A stretch of DNA of 53,928 bases from a virus, in IMG/VR virus record IMGVR_UViG_3300045996_002424, positions 1 through 53,928 of that record. One strand, given 5' to 3'. Below the pieces are notes generated by a model. The model saw nothing but the letters and a program-made list of their open reading frames with translations. It did no database searches and had not been told where the DNA came from. Made by a program: the position numbers and the translations under genes. This document shows, piece after piece, positions 37,736 through 45,434 of the stretch (positions are counted from its first letter, which is position 1; the number at the start of each line of letters is the position of its first letter).

Positions 37736-38253
37736 ATGTCAACCTTCCCCTGGTTCAGCAGCCACGCCGCGCCGACCAGCTCGTCGAACTGGCCCTGCGA
37801 CAGGTCGAGCAGGTCCCAGTCCTCGTCGGTCAGTGGGGGGTCCACGATGGAGTGCCGCACGAGGGGGTCGGGGAACGTTTCAGAGTTCACGAACCCGGCC
37901 ATCATGTCCTCGCGGAGCATCTCCCCGCCCTTCTCCCGGGGCGGGTGCTGCGCCTTCAGTTCCGCGAACGATGGCCGGTGGTCACCCGGCCGGCGGGTCC
38001 GCGGCAACGCCCGCAGCCGGAACTCCACAATCGACTCACGCATCTGCTCCGCGACCGCAGTCAGGCGGTCTTCGAGCTCCGCCGTGCCCGCCCCGGCCAG
38101 GGATGTGCTCTTGTGTTCCTTCGCTTCGTCGAGCTGCCGCTTGAGCAGTTCGTGTTCTGCGGCCAGGTCTCCGCGTAGGACGACCGGGACGATCGTCTCC
38201 GGCAACCGGGCGGCCTTGATCTTGTCTCGCCAGTGCGGCTTCGTCATTTTCAT
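37684..38253 (-). CDS. Tail assembly chaperone (G-type)
   Basis: A 189-aa protein between the major tail protein and, after the island, the tape measure: the standard chaperone position. Helical, charged N-terminus and an acidic middle (LTDEDWDLLDLSQGQFDEL). ATG 38253 after GGGAG. A heptamer CCCTTTC near its end lets some ribosomes shift -1 into the next frame. Confidence 0.8.
   Translation of the reverse strand: MKMTKPHWRDKIKAARLPETIVPVVLRGDLAAEHELLKRQLDEAKEHKSTSLAGAGTAELEDRLTAVAEQMRESIVEFRLRALPRTRRPGDHRPSFAELKAQHPPREKGGEMLREDMMAGFVNSETFPDPLVRHSIVDPPLTDEDWDLLDLSQGQFDELVGAAWLLNQGKVDIPFSFAGSAAIPSSDNG
37729..37735 (-). other. Programmed -1 frameshift site CCCTTTC
   Basis: On the minus strand the zero-frame codons are CCT TTC within C CCT TTC, a canonical X-XXY-YYZ heptamer. 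After a -1 slip (CCC TTT) the new frame has no stop until 37313. Confidence 0.75.
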
Positions 38254-38312
38254 ACTCTCCCGATGAGGTGCGCGGGTCCGGGGCTCGGGAGAACACCCGA
38301 GACCCGCGCACG

Positions 38313-38333
38313 AAAAAACCGCCCTCAGGGCGG
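38313..38333 (-). terminator. Rho-independent terminator after the major tail protein gene
   Basis: Read leftwards: CCGCCC-TGA-GGGCGG followed by TTTTTT. It limits read-through from the abundant head/tail transcripts into the chaperone genes. Confidence 0.85.
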
Positions 38334-38349
38334 CTGTCTTCTGCAGTGC

Positions 38350-38355
38350 TAGCCT
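38350..38355 (+). promoter_or_regulatory. -10 element of a leaderless DUF397 transcript
   Basis: TAGCCT (38350-38355) then 7 nt then ATG 38363; the following CTCGGCC matches the element upstream of the second DUF397 gene (TAGCCTCTTGGCC at 39923-39935). Confidence 0.55.
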
Positions 38356-38362
38356 CTCGGCC

Positions 38363-38644
38363 ATGCCGAGCAAGCAATGGGCCAAGTCCACCTACAGCAG
38401 CCTGACCAACACGTGCCTGGAGGCCAGGTGGGCCAAGTCCACCTACAGCACTCGTTCGACGACCTGTGTGGAGGCCCGCACGAACGACGGCGTGGTGCAG
38501 GTGCGTGATTCGAAACTGGGCGACACCAGCCCGATCCTCGAATTCCCCTTGGAATCCTGGAGGGAATTCCTCGACGGCGTGGCCGCCGGGGAATTCACCC
38601 AGACGGCCCTGACTAGGCCACCACAGCGCGCAGGTTCGGCGTAG
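38363..38644 (+). CDS. DUF397 domain protein with internal duplication
   Basis: A 93-aa protein. The DUF397 pattern (W-x-K-S-x-Y-S ... CVEA ... VQVRDSK ... FPLESWREFLDGV) is clear. The opening unit WAKSTYS...TCLEA is duplicated in tandem (about 51 bp), giving two N-terminal repeats. In Streptomyces DUF397 proteins act with WhiJ-like XRE regulators. Here it is a single plus-strand gene inside the minus-strand tail operon, overlapping the end of the major tail protein gene. Confidence 0.85.
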   Translation: MPSKQWAKSTYSSLTNTCLEARWAKSTYSTRSTTCVEARTNDGVVQVRDSKLGDTSPILEFPLESWREFLDGVAAGEFTQTALTRPPQRAGSA

Positions 38645-39092
38645 ACGTGACCGTCAGCGGCACCTGGTACCGCTCCAAGCTGTTCTCTTCCACGTCAACG
38701 TGCTGGACCTCGCCGCACTGCACCGGGTACACCCGCACCGCCTGCGACGCCGCCCACGCGGTGCCTTCAGTGAGGCTGGTCCGAACCACGATGTAGCCGG
38801 TCGCGTCGCGGATCAGGGTGGTGTACGCGGTGTCCGACGAGTCCTGCTTCTTCAACGTCAGCATCGGCTGGTCGAACGACGTCCGCCCGTTACGGGCCGT
38901 GTTGAACGTCGACGCCAGGCTGGACGTGTCCACCTTCGCGGTCTCCGGCTGGAAACCGGACAACCCGTCGGCGGTGAGCAGGGACTGCAGCAGCATCCCC
39001 GCGTTCAGCTCAGCGGTGGTCGGGGCGGCGATGTTGGCGATGGTCGGAACCCACGCCACCCTGGTACGACCATCAGCGACAATGTCGGCCAC
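38613..39092 (-). CDS. Major tail protein
   Basis: A 159-aa beta-rich protein in the position of the tail tube subunit: upstream of the tail assembly chaperones, downstream of head-tail connectors, and followed by a strong terminator. Low Cys content and a central LTLKKQDSSDTAYTTLI segment resemble actinophage tail tube proteins. Tubes of this subunit would surround the tape measure. Confidence 0.8.
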   Translation of the reverse strand: MADIVADGRTRVAWVPTIANIAAPTTAELNAGMLLQSLLTADGLSGFQPETAKVDTSSLASTFNTARNGRTSFDQPMLTLKKQDSSDTAYTTLIRDATGYIVVRTSLTEGTAWAASQAVRVYPVQCGEVQHVDVEENSLERYQVPLTVTSTPNLRAVVA

Positions 39093-39095
39093 AGG

Positions 39096-39446
39096 TCACT
39101 CCTTCGTGTTCTTGTCGGCGCCAGTGGCCGGCTTGCTGGTGGTGGACGTCGACACAGCCGGCGCCGGGGCCTTCGGCTGGTCGAACAGCTGGGAGTCCTT
39201 CGTGACGTCGACCGGCTCCGGCGGTGCCGAGTACTCCCAGCCCATCGCCTCCCACGTCGGCGCAGCGCCGTACGGGAACCGGGCCGGGGCGTCGAGACCG
39301 TCCTTACGCATCCACACGAAGTCGGTGGGCGACGGCTCGTCGACGACCTGGTAACCCAGCGGGGTCCACCGGTCGCGTTCCTCCACCCCGGTGACCCGGC
39401 CGTGGGTGCCCTCAGTTGTGGTGATCCAGTACGTGGTCTTGCTCAT
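39096..39446 (-). CDS. Hypothetical structural-operon protein (116 aa)
   Basis: Beta-rich N-terminal domain with several Trp, then an Ala/Thr/Pro tail. Just upstream of the major tail protein, 3 nt away. Possibly a tail-associated protein; no family recognised. Confidence 0.6.
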   Translation of the reverse strand: MSKTTYWITTTEGTHGRVTGVEERDRWTPLGYQVVDEPSPTDFVWMRKDGLDAPARFPYGAAPTWEAMGWEYSAPPEPVDVTKDSQLFDQPKAPAPAVSTSTTSKPATGADKNTKE

Positions 39447-39787
39447 CGCGCGGGCCCCCGCAGCAGCTTGTAGGTGACAGACGTGGTCCCGGAGAACGTC
39501 ACCGTCGCCACACCGGTCGACGAGTTGACGTGCGCCTGGGTGATCAGGAACCAGCGGTCCGCGCCGTTGGCCACGGCCTGGTTCGGGGCGGTCGTGGTGT
39601 TCCCCGCAGCAGTGGTGCCGGGGTCAACGAGCACCACGTTGATCGACCCACCGCCGCCGTTGATCACGTTCAGCAGGGCGCCGTTGGTGCCGATGTCGGC
39701 AGCGGAGATGGTGTCCGAAGCGGACACCGCCGCACCGGTGACAGTGGTGGCCGTGGTCCCAACGGACACGGCAGTGAGCAGCGCCAT
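39443..39787 (-). CDS. Hypothetical structural protein (114 aa)
   Basis: Gly/Thr/Ser-rich beta protein without charged clusters, resembling phage surface or decoration proteins. ATG 39787 has AAGGGGG at good spacing; GTG 39796 is in frame. Overlaps the next gene as ATGA. Confidence 0.6.
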   Translation of the reverse strand: MALLTAVSVGTTATTVTGAAVSASDTISAADIGTNGALLNVINGGGGSINVVLVDPGTTAAGNTTTAPNQAVANGADRWFLITQAHVNSSTGVATVTFSGTTSVTYKLLRGPAR

Positions 39788-39796
39788 ACGGCGCAC

Positions 39797-40007
39797 CCCC
39801 TTCAGGGCCGGAAGTTATTGCGATCAAGAGCAGACGCGTGGTGAGATGAAGACCCCGGCACACGGAGTCCCAGCTGCGTGTGCCGGTCACGATTTCCCGG
39901 CCCGGCCAGGCAACGGCACGTTTAGCCTCTTGGCCGGGAACAGAACCCCCAGGGGGGTATTCGCCCTCTACCTGGTCGGGCCGGGGTACCCCAGATCAGG
40001 GAGACAG
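39797..40007 (+). promoter_or_regulatory. Promoter region of the second DUF397 gene
   Basis: A 10-bp hairpin (CCGGCACACG 39855-39864 with CGTGTGCCGG 39877-39886) lies upstream of TAGCCT (39923-39928), giving a ~70-nt leader to ATG 40008. The hairpin could be a leftward or rightward terminator insulating the moron. No gene otherwise. Confidence 0.5.
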
Positions 40008-40343
40008 ATGAGGCCGAACGCCGGCTGGGCGACTGCGTCCGCCTGCGGTAATGGGCACGCCTGCGTGGAGGTGGCGCACAACAACGCGTTGCACGGCGGG
40101 CAGGTCCTGGTCCGCGACAGCAAGCAGGCCGACGACCCAGACCGGGTCGTGCTGCGGTACACCCCCGCCGAGTGGATGAACTTCATCGGCGGGTTGAAGC
40201 TGGGCTACGGAGCCATTCACACCCTGCAGGAAGACGGCTTCGTCATCCTTCACGATGAGCTGCTGCTGCGTTTCGACCGCGACGAATGGGAGACGTTCAT
40301 GGGCGGTGTCCACAAGGGTGAGTTCGACATCGCCCCGATCTAG
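40008..40343 (+). CDS. Tandem DUF397 protein (111 aa)
   Basis: ATG 40008 after GGGAGACAG. The first DUF397 unit is complete (ACVEVA..., VLVRDSK, YTPAEWMNFIGGL); a second, shorter unit ends LRFDRDEWETFMGGVHKGEF. Plus-strand moron in the minus-strand structural operon with a promoter like that of the other DUF397 gene. Likely mimics or sequesters a host DUF397 partner; inferred from family only. Confidence 0.85.
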   Translation: MRPNAGWATASACGNGHACVEVAHNNALHGGQVLVRDSKQADDPDRVVLRYTPAEWMNFIGGLKLGYGAIHTLQEDGFVILHDELLLRFDRDEWETFMGGVHKGEFDIAPI

Positions 40344-40747
40344 GCGGGCACCGACCGCAGCACGTACACCAACACCATCGACGCAGCGAGGGTCCCGGTC
40401 CGTTCGTGGATCGGGATGTCTGTCGACTCCTCCCACCGAATCGGGTAGCACTTACGACCCGACACCGTCGGGGTGACATCTTGTAAAGCGGTCCGGACGC
40501 GTCCCACCACGGTCCGGACCGCAGCATCAGTGCCGGCCACGCAGTGACACACGATCCGCATCGCGTACACATGCGTCATCCCGACGAAATTCAGATCCGG
40601 CGGCGCCTCAGAGAACCGCACCAACACATACGGCGCCACGCTCGGGTCGGTCTGCGCGGGCACCACCCCGTCGTGCCAGTTCAATGGTGGGACGTCGTTG
40701 ACCGCATCCAGCAAGGCCAGCACCGCCGCCGCGTGTTCTTTGATCAT
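40340..40747 (-). CDS. Tail terminator-like protein (135 aa)
   Basis: Position two genes before the major tail protein, with an alpha/beta pattern, fits the tail terminator (gpU/gp17-like). Not identifiable by motif. ATG 40747 overlaps the upstream stop. Confidence 0.6.
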   Translation of the reverse strand: MIKEHAAAVLALLDAVNDVPPLNWHDGVVPAQTDPSVAPYVLVRFSEAPPDLNFVGMTHVYAMRIVCHCVAGTDAAVRTVVGRVRTALQDVTPTVSGRKCYPIRWEESTDIPIHERTGTLAASMVLVYVLRSVPA

Positions 40748-41127
40748 TCGAACGCCTCACCGGCCGCGCGTTCCAACCGGTCGATCCACCGCGGGATCTC
40801 CCGGTCAGCCGCCGGCCTCCAGTGCGGGTGCTCCCGCGACGTCGGCGTACCGAACTCGATGTACACGTCCAACTTGCCCTGCAGCCGTTCGTGTTCGGCG
40901 CCGGCCTCCCCCACTACCTGAGTGCGGACCTGGTCGCGTTCCACGTCGTACGTGAAGGACCGGGCCAGGTGCGGCAAGTGGGCGTAGCCGCGGACCTGCC
41001 GTTGCGCGTCCGCGACGATCTTGCGCATCGACGCCCGGGTCGCCCAGAACGCCTTGTCCATCATCTCGTCGGCGGCGTCGTCCATGTCCTGGGCCAACAC
41101 ACCCAGGCCCTGCGTTTCCACCCTCAT
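40744..41127 (-). CDS. HK97 gp10-like tail completion protein (127 aa)
   Basis: Helical start (DDAADEMMDKAFWATRASMRKIV), then a strand region with VYIEFGTPTSREHPHWRPA, which resembles the conserved end of HK97 gp10-type head-tail proteins (EFGT...HP...PA). It joins the head connector to the tail. Confidence 0.75.
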   Translation of the reverse strand: MRVETQGLGVLAQDMDDAADEMMDKAFWATRASMRKIVADAQRQVRGYAHLPHLARSFTYDVERDQVRTQVVGEAGAEHERLQGKLDVYIEFGTPTSREHPHWRPAADREIPRWIDRLERAAGEAFE

Positions 41128-41153
41128 GACGACCCCCCTCCTACACTGGAACA

Positions 41154-41384
41154 GTGGCCGACACTGAAGAATCTGAAGCGGTGCGGGAACACCAGGAGTG
41201 GGCTATCCGGATTCACTGCCCCATAGGAGGCGTGCCCGGGCCCCACCTACTGCTGAGCTACCGCGACGAAAACGTCACCCGGATGAGATACGCCTGGTGG
41301 TGTGAGCACCGACCCGACGCCCAACCCGAGCTACTGACCCGCATCGTCCTGGAATTCCGGGAGCGATGGCGGCCGACCAGCTAG
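41154..41384 (+). CDS. Leaderless plus-strand moron protein (76 aa)
   Basis: GTG 41154 lies 6 nt after TACACT (41142-41147), so the transcript is probably leaderless. Small Trp/Arg-containing protein with one CxxG-type Cys; no family recognised. Overlaps the 3' end of the convergent connector gene by 4 nt. Confidence 0.6.
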   Translation: MADTEESEAVREHQEWAIRIHCPIGGVPGPHLLLSYRDENVTRMRYAWWCEHRPDAQPELLTRIVLEFRERWRPTS

Positions 41385-41782
41385 CTGGACATCTCCAGCA
41401 CGGTGATCCGGCGGGCAGTCAGGAACGACTTCATCATCGAGTCCCGCACGATCAGCGTCTTCCCGACGATCTGCGGGTCCAGCACCGACGACACCATCAC
41501 CACCCGGTCCCCTTCCAGGGCCTCCGGTGCGTCCATCGGGATGTGCAGTTCGAGGCGGGACACGATGACCTGCTGCTCGGCCAGGTCCACCCAGGAACCA
41601 CCGAGACGTTCCCGGGTACGCACCATCAGCCGGCACTTACCCGAGTACACGGCCGTGGTGGTTTCGGAGATGACGCCACCCGCGCCCTCGGTGGAACCGG
41701 TGACCCGCACGATCGTGCACTCGTCGATCATCAGCTTCTCCGCGGCCTGACGACCCCGATGCAGCGCAGACTGTGCACCCAT
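41381..41782 (-). CDS. Head-tail stopper/connector-like protein (133 aa)
   Basis: Helical N-terminus (ALHRGRQAAEKLM), then beta-rich sequence with RLELHIPMDAPEALEGDRVVMV, a pattern I associate with actinophage head-closure proteins. Position between connector and tail completion genes agrees. Confidence 0.7.
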   Translation of the reverse strand: MGAQSALHRGRQAAEKLMIDECTIVRVTGSTEGAGGVISETTTAVYSGKCRLMVRTRERLGGSWVDLAEQQVIVSRLELHIPMDAPEALEGDRVVMVSSVLDPQIVGKTLIVRDSMMKSFLTARRITVLEMSS

Positions 41783-43308
41783 CACGGACCTCCCCAGCTG
41801 GTGACCCCGGCGTACGGGCGGGCAGTGATACCGCCGGCGGGGGCGGTGGTGGTACCGGTGAACGGGCGGGCGGTGGTGGCACCGCCGCCTGGGGCCGCAG
41901 TCACCCCGTCGTCCGGGCGGTAGGTGGTACCCCCGGACACCTCCGTCACCGCGACCGCGACCGCCGTGAACACCGCCGCAGTCAGCCCGACAACCACCGC
42001 GATGGGAACCGGGGTGACAGCAACACCCGTGAAAGCTGCGGTCGCGGCTGTCACGGACACCGTCACGGCGCCTGGGGCCGGGGCGACAGGCTGCCCCGCC
42101 CATGTGCCCGACCCTGCCGTGAGGGTGACCTCGCTCGGGGCCGGGGCCGGGGTGACAGCAACACCCGTGAAAGCTGCCGTGGCCACCGTGAGGGTGAGCC
42201 CACCGACCGACACCGCGTCCACCGCGACCGCGGTGAAAGCTGCCGTGGCCGGGGTGACGGTGACCGACACCGGCTGCGGCACGGGGGTGACAGCAACACC
42301 CGTGCGGGCCGCTGTAGCCACCGTGAGCGTGACCGTGACAGCACCGGGGACCGGGGTGACAGCAACACCCGTGCGGGCCGCTGTAGCCACCGTGAGCGTG
42401 ACCGTGACAGCACCGGGCACTGGAGTGACCGCGACACCGGTACGAGCCGCTGTAGCCACCGTGAGGGTGACCGCGCCGGGCGTGGGTGATGCCGCTACCG
42501 CGACGCCGGTGAACGCTGCGGTAGCCGTCGTGGGGGTGACGGTGACCGGGCCGGGAACCGGAGTGGTGGTGACACCGGTGAACGCCGCCGTGGCCGGGGT
42601 GAGGGTGACCTCGCTGATCTCGGAGGCGACGGTGTAGAAGCCGAAGTCGTCGAGCTGCAGCGTCGTGGTGGACGCCTCGACGGCGTCCGTGCCGATCATG
42701 ATGTACGGCACGCCGACGGTGTCCGCGCCGAACGGTGTCGCCAGCGTGGTGGTGACGGTCCACGTCAGCCCGTCGGTGGACCACGACCATTGCAGTTCGC
42801 CTTCGACGATGCCGACCGCGAAGTACTTGTGCGTTGCCGGGACGTAGGTGAACTCGGCCCGGTTGACGGTCACTCCGGCGACCTGGGTGTTGCAGCGGGC
42901 CAGGTTGTTGGTGATGAACCAGTAGAACTCGTTGGCCGAGCTCAGGCTCATGATGACGGGGTAGGCGCCGAACGTGATCAGCGACTGGTTGCCCGCGGAC
43001 ACGACGTGGACACCGATGTGCCGCCCCGCCACGTCCCAGGTGTCTGTGCGTTGGATGCCGTAGTACCCGGCCGCAAGGGTCGTGGTCAGGTTGAGCCGCT
43101 GGCTGGTCTCGGTGACCTGCGCCCCGCCCCAGTTGTCCCAGCCGGCGCCGATCGAGTTGTTGTTGAAGTCGTCGATGGGGACGAAGTGCGGGGTTTCGCC
43201 TTCCTCGATGAACTCGGCGAACTCCAGGTCGTCGACGAAGGTCAGGTCACGTACGAGGGCCCGCTTGTGGGCCCTGGACAGAACAATCGTGCCCTCGTCA
43301 TGCGACAT
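41782..43308 (-). CDS. Repetitive surface-adhesin-like head protein (508 aa)
   Basis: The N-terminal ~230 residues are a beta-sandwich-like (LamG/ConA-like) domain with Trp-rich strands. The next ~220 residues are about ten repeats of 21-24 residues built on TVATAAxTGVAVTPVPG. The C-terminus is Gly/Thr-rich. At least two repeats are nearly identical at DNA level (about 42290-42430). It may be a head fibre or decoration protein that contacts the host or surfaces. Confidence 0.65.
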   Translation of the reverse strand: MSHDEGTIVLSRAHKRALVRDLTFVDDLEFAEFIEEGETPHFVPIDDFNNNSIGAGWDNWGGAQVTETSQRLNLTTTLAAGYYGIQRTDTWDVAGRHIGVHVVSAGNQSLITFGAYPVIMSLSSANEFYWFITNNLARCNTQVAGVTVNRAEFTYVPATHKYFAVGIVEGELQWSWSTDGLTWTVTTTLATPFGADTVGVPYIMIGTDAVEASTTTLQLDDFGFYTVASEISEVTLTPATAAFTGVTTTPVPGPVTVTPTTATAAFTGVAVAASPTPGAVTLTVATAARTGVAVTPVPGAVTVTLTVATAARTGVAVTPVPGAVTVTLTVATAARTGVAVTPVPQPVSVTVTPATAAFTAVAVDAVSVGGLTLTVATAAFTGVAVTPAPAPSEVTLTAGSGTWAGQPVAPAPGAVTVSVTAATAAFTGVAVTPVPIAVVVGLTAAVFTAVAVAVTEVSGGTTYRPDDGVTAAPGGGATTARPFTGTTTAPAGGITARPYAGVTSWGGP

Positions 43309-43313
43309 CTAGA

Positions 43314-44102
43314 TCACCCCTGCGCGACGTGGAGACCGCCCATGATGTTCGGTGACGTCGTCGTCTGCGGAAGCCAGATCAGTTCGAGGCAGGCGTTGTC
43401 GCCGATCTGGCCCAGCGCCGTCTCCGGCCACCCCAACGTTCCCGTCGCACCCACACCCGCGATGTTCAGCTGTGCGAGGTGTTTGCGCAGCACAGCGTTG
43501 AACTTCCCGGTCGACGCGGTAGTCAACTGCACCTGGGTGAGGTTCCTGACGCCCTTGTCGCCGGACGCCAACGACACCGGCATGGCCCGGCCGATCGGCG
43601 CCGACGCCGCGAACTGGCCGAGCGCGGTCGACCCCGCGTTGCCATCCTGATCGGTGTAGTTGATCGCAATGTTGCCGGTCTGGGTCGCGCCGAGCGCGGT
43701 TTCCACCTCGAACCACAACTGCATGTCCGTCCAGGCCGTGGCCCGAGTCGGCAGGGTCACGGACGCCATCGCCTGGGCTGTGTTCACCGCGGCGCTGACG
43801 CCCCAGTCGGCAACCCGGTCCGTGAGGATCAGCGTGCCCGCGACGTTGCAGCACGCCTCGAACGACGCCAGGTAGCTGGTGTTGCTCGGTGCGGGCAACG
43901 AGATCGCACCCTGGCTGGCGCTGGTGTACGTGGCGTTGGACCCGTTCGCCGGGCCCGCTGCCGCGGCGGCGGGGGTGCCGGAGGTGCGCCACTGCGCCTG
44001 GAAGAAGTTCAACGCCGGCGCCGTGCCGCCGATCTTCATGAAGTACTGGTGTGAACTGGCCGCGATCGCCGCGATGAGTTGGTCGCGGGTGGTGATCGCC
44101 AT
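43314..44102 (-). CDS. Head-associated structural protein (262 aa)
   Basis: Beta-rich protein starting AITTRDQLIAAIAASS and poor in charged residues. It lies between connector and decoration-like genes. May be a head fibre or decoration subunit; no certain family. Confidence 0.6.
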   Translation of the reverse strand: MAITTRDQLIAAIAASSHQYFMKIGGTAPALNFFQAQWRTSGTPAAAAAGPANGSNATYTSASQGAISLPAPSNTSYLASFEACCNVAGTLILTDRVADWGVSAAVNTAQAMASVTLPTRATAWTDMQLWFEVETALGATQTGNIAINYTDQDGNAGSTALGQFAASAPIGRAMPVSLASGDKGVRNLTQVQLTTASTGKFNAVLRKHLAQLNIAGVGATGTLGWPETALGQIGDNACLELIWLPQTTTSPNIMGGLHVAQG

Positions 44103-44103
44103 G

Positions 44104-44517
44104 TCAGGTCAGCCGGATGAAATCGGTGACGGTCACGTTCAGCCCACCGTCCATCGGCTGCGGGAACCCGGTGGTGTGCACGCTGATCAAGTCACGGGTG
44201 GAGTCGGTGCCGCTGCCCTCGTCGTAGAAGATCAGCCCTTGGGCGGTGACGCCGGGGGCGGCGGCGAACGTCAGGTTCGCGCAGTCGATGTTGACCCGGC
44301 CGTTGGCGTCGTCCTCGGTGACGGTGACCGAGCCCGGGGTGACGCGTTCGGTGTGGATCGACACGGAGGTGACGGCGTCGAGGTCGGCCACGGTGTTGAG
44401 GGTCAGGGAGTGCACACCGGTCTGGGTGCCGGTGATGATCCCGGCCCGCCACGTGATCGCGGACCCGCCGCCGGTGGTCAACCGCAGCTTCCCACGGTTG
44501 GTGATGGACTCAGCCAT
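44104..44517 (-). CDS. Head decoration/fibre-like protein (137 aa)
   Basis: Small beta protein with Gly-Thr-Asp turns, ending TVTDFIRLT. Lies directly downstream of the connector gene. Function from context only. Confidence 0.55.
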   Translation of the reverse strand: MAESITNRGKLRLTTGGGSAITWRAGIITGTQTGVHSLTLNTVADLDAVTSVSIHTERVTPGSVTVTEDDANGRVNIDCANLTFAAAPGVTAQGLIFYDEGSGTDSTRDLISVHTTGFPQPMDGGLNVTVTDFIRLT

Positions 44518-44529
44518 GAGTTGCTCCAG

Positions 44530-45060
44530 TCAGGCGATCAGGGAACCGCGGTACGCGGCGGCGACGTCCCGCCACGGCCGGCCGGGGACGATCTTGTAGT
44601 TCGGGTCGTAGCGGACGGTGTAGTCGTCGATGCGTTCCGACACCGCGGAGGTCGGGTTGCTGTACATGCCGGACGCGATCTCCAGCACCGCCAACTTCAC
44701 GTCGTCAGGGACGGTCGTGTATCCGTGGGTGAGGTCCACTTCGAGCAGGTCGGGCACCGATGGGGAGTAGGACCCGAACCCGGCGGCCCGGTACAGCACG
44801 CTGTTGATCAGCGTCCACCCGGTCACGGCGACCCCGTTGATGCGGACCTCGTCGATGGCGGTGACCGGCTTGAACGGCAGGATCACGTTGGTGTGCCGGG
44901 TGCCGGTGGTGACCCAGGTGACCGACTGGGCGGCGAACCAGGTGTCGGCTGCGGCCGAGAACTCCCCGGATGCCAGCGTCAGTGCCTGGTTCGCCGACGC
45001 CGTGTCGACATCGCTTTGTAGGTAGGCGGCCAGCTCCGACGCGAGGGCGTACTGGACCAC
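44530..45060 (-). CDS. Head-tail connector (adaptor-like) protein (176 aa)
   Basis: GTG 45060 after GTAGGAGGCG. Begins ASELAAYLQSDVDTASANQAL, the helical opening typical of gp6-like connectors, followed by a strand region with LPFKPVTAIDEVRING. Binds beneath the portal. Confidence 0.75.
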   Translation of the reverse strand: MVQYALASELAAYLQSDVDTASANQALTLASGEFSAAADTWFAAQSVTWVTTGTRHTNVILPFKPVTAIDEVRINGVAVTGWTLINSVLYRAAGFGSYSPSVPDLLEVDLTHGYTTVPDDVKLAVLEIASGMYSNPTSAVSERIDDYTVRYDPNYKIVPGRPWRDVAAAYRGSLIA

Positions 45061-45097
45061 GTCGCCTCCTACTGTTCAATTGAGCGGTGTGACTGCT

Positions 45098-45185
45098 ATG
45101 TTGTTCGGGCCTCTTCCAGGGCACAGCTGGCGGCAACTGGAGAGTCCCCGTTCGAAGTCCCTCCGGTTGTCGCCAGCGCCCTTTT
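45098..45185 (+). ncRNA. Small plus-strand RNA with terminator (candidate)
   Basis: TATGTT at 45098-45103 could be a -10. About 20 nt further a 16-bp near-perfect hairpin (45127-45142 with 45161-45176) ends in CGCCCTTTT, a good terminator. The segment between two minus-strand genes has no ORF. It may be a short RNA or a terminator insulating the late operon. Confidence 0.5.
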
Positions 45186-45191
45186 ATGCGT

Positions 45192-45434
45192 TCAGTCCGC
45201 GGTGATCGAGTCCCGCACGACGCGGCGGGTGCGCCGCTCCCCCGGCCCCGCCGACGTGGTTTCCGTGGCCGTCGAGGTCGTGGAGTCGCGAGCGGCGGCA
45301 GCGTCTGCCGGCTCGTAGAACCGCTCTCGACCGATGACCCGGGGGTCGTCTTCCGGGACCAGCGCCCCGACCCGCATGGTCACCGGGACGCCTTGGTGGT
45401 CGAACGAGTGGGCTTCCTTGACGCGCAGAGCCAT
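45192..45434 (-). CDS. Hypothetical structural-operon protein (80 aa)
   Basis: Short N-terminal beta part (MALRVKEAHSFDHQGVPVTM), then a Thr/Arg-rich tail. The stop of the gene upstream shares a base with its ATG. Similar small proteins precede head connectors in actinophages; function unknown. Confidence 0.6.
   Translation of the reverse strand: MALRVKEAHSFDHQGVPVTMRVGALVPEDDPRVIGRERFYEPADAAAARDSTTSTATETTSAGPGERRTRRVVRDSITAD

Noticed and set aside
45127-45176. GTTCGAAGTCC read as a tRNA T loop
   Set aside because: It lies in the loop of a 16-bp terminator-like stem with no other tRNA parts.
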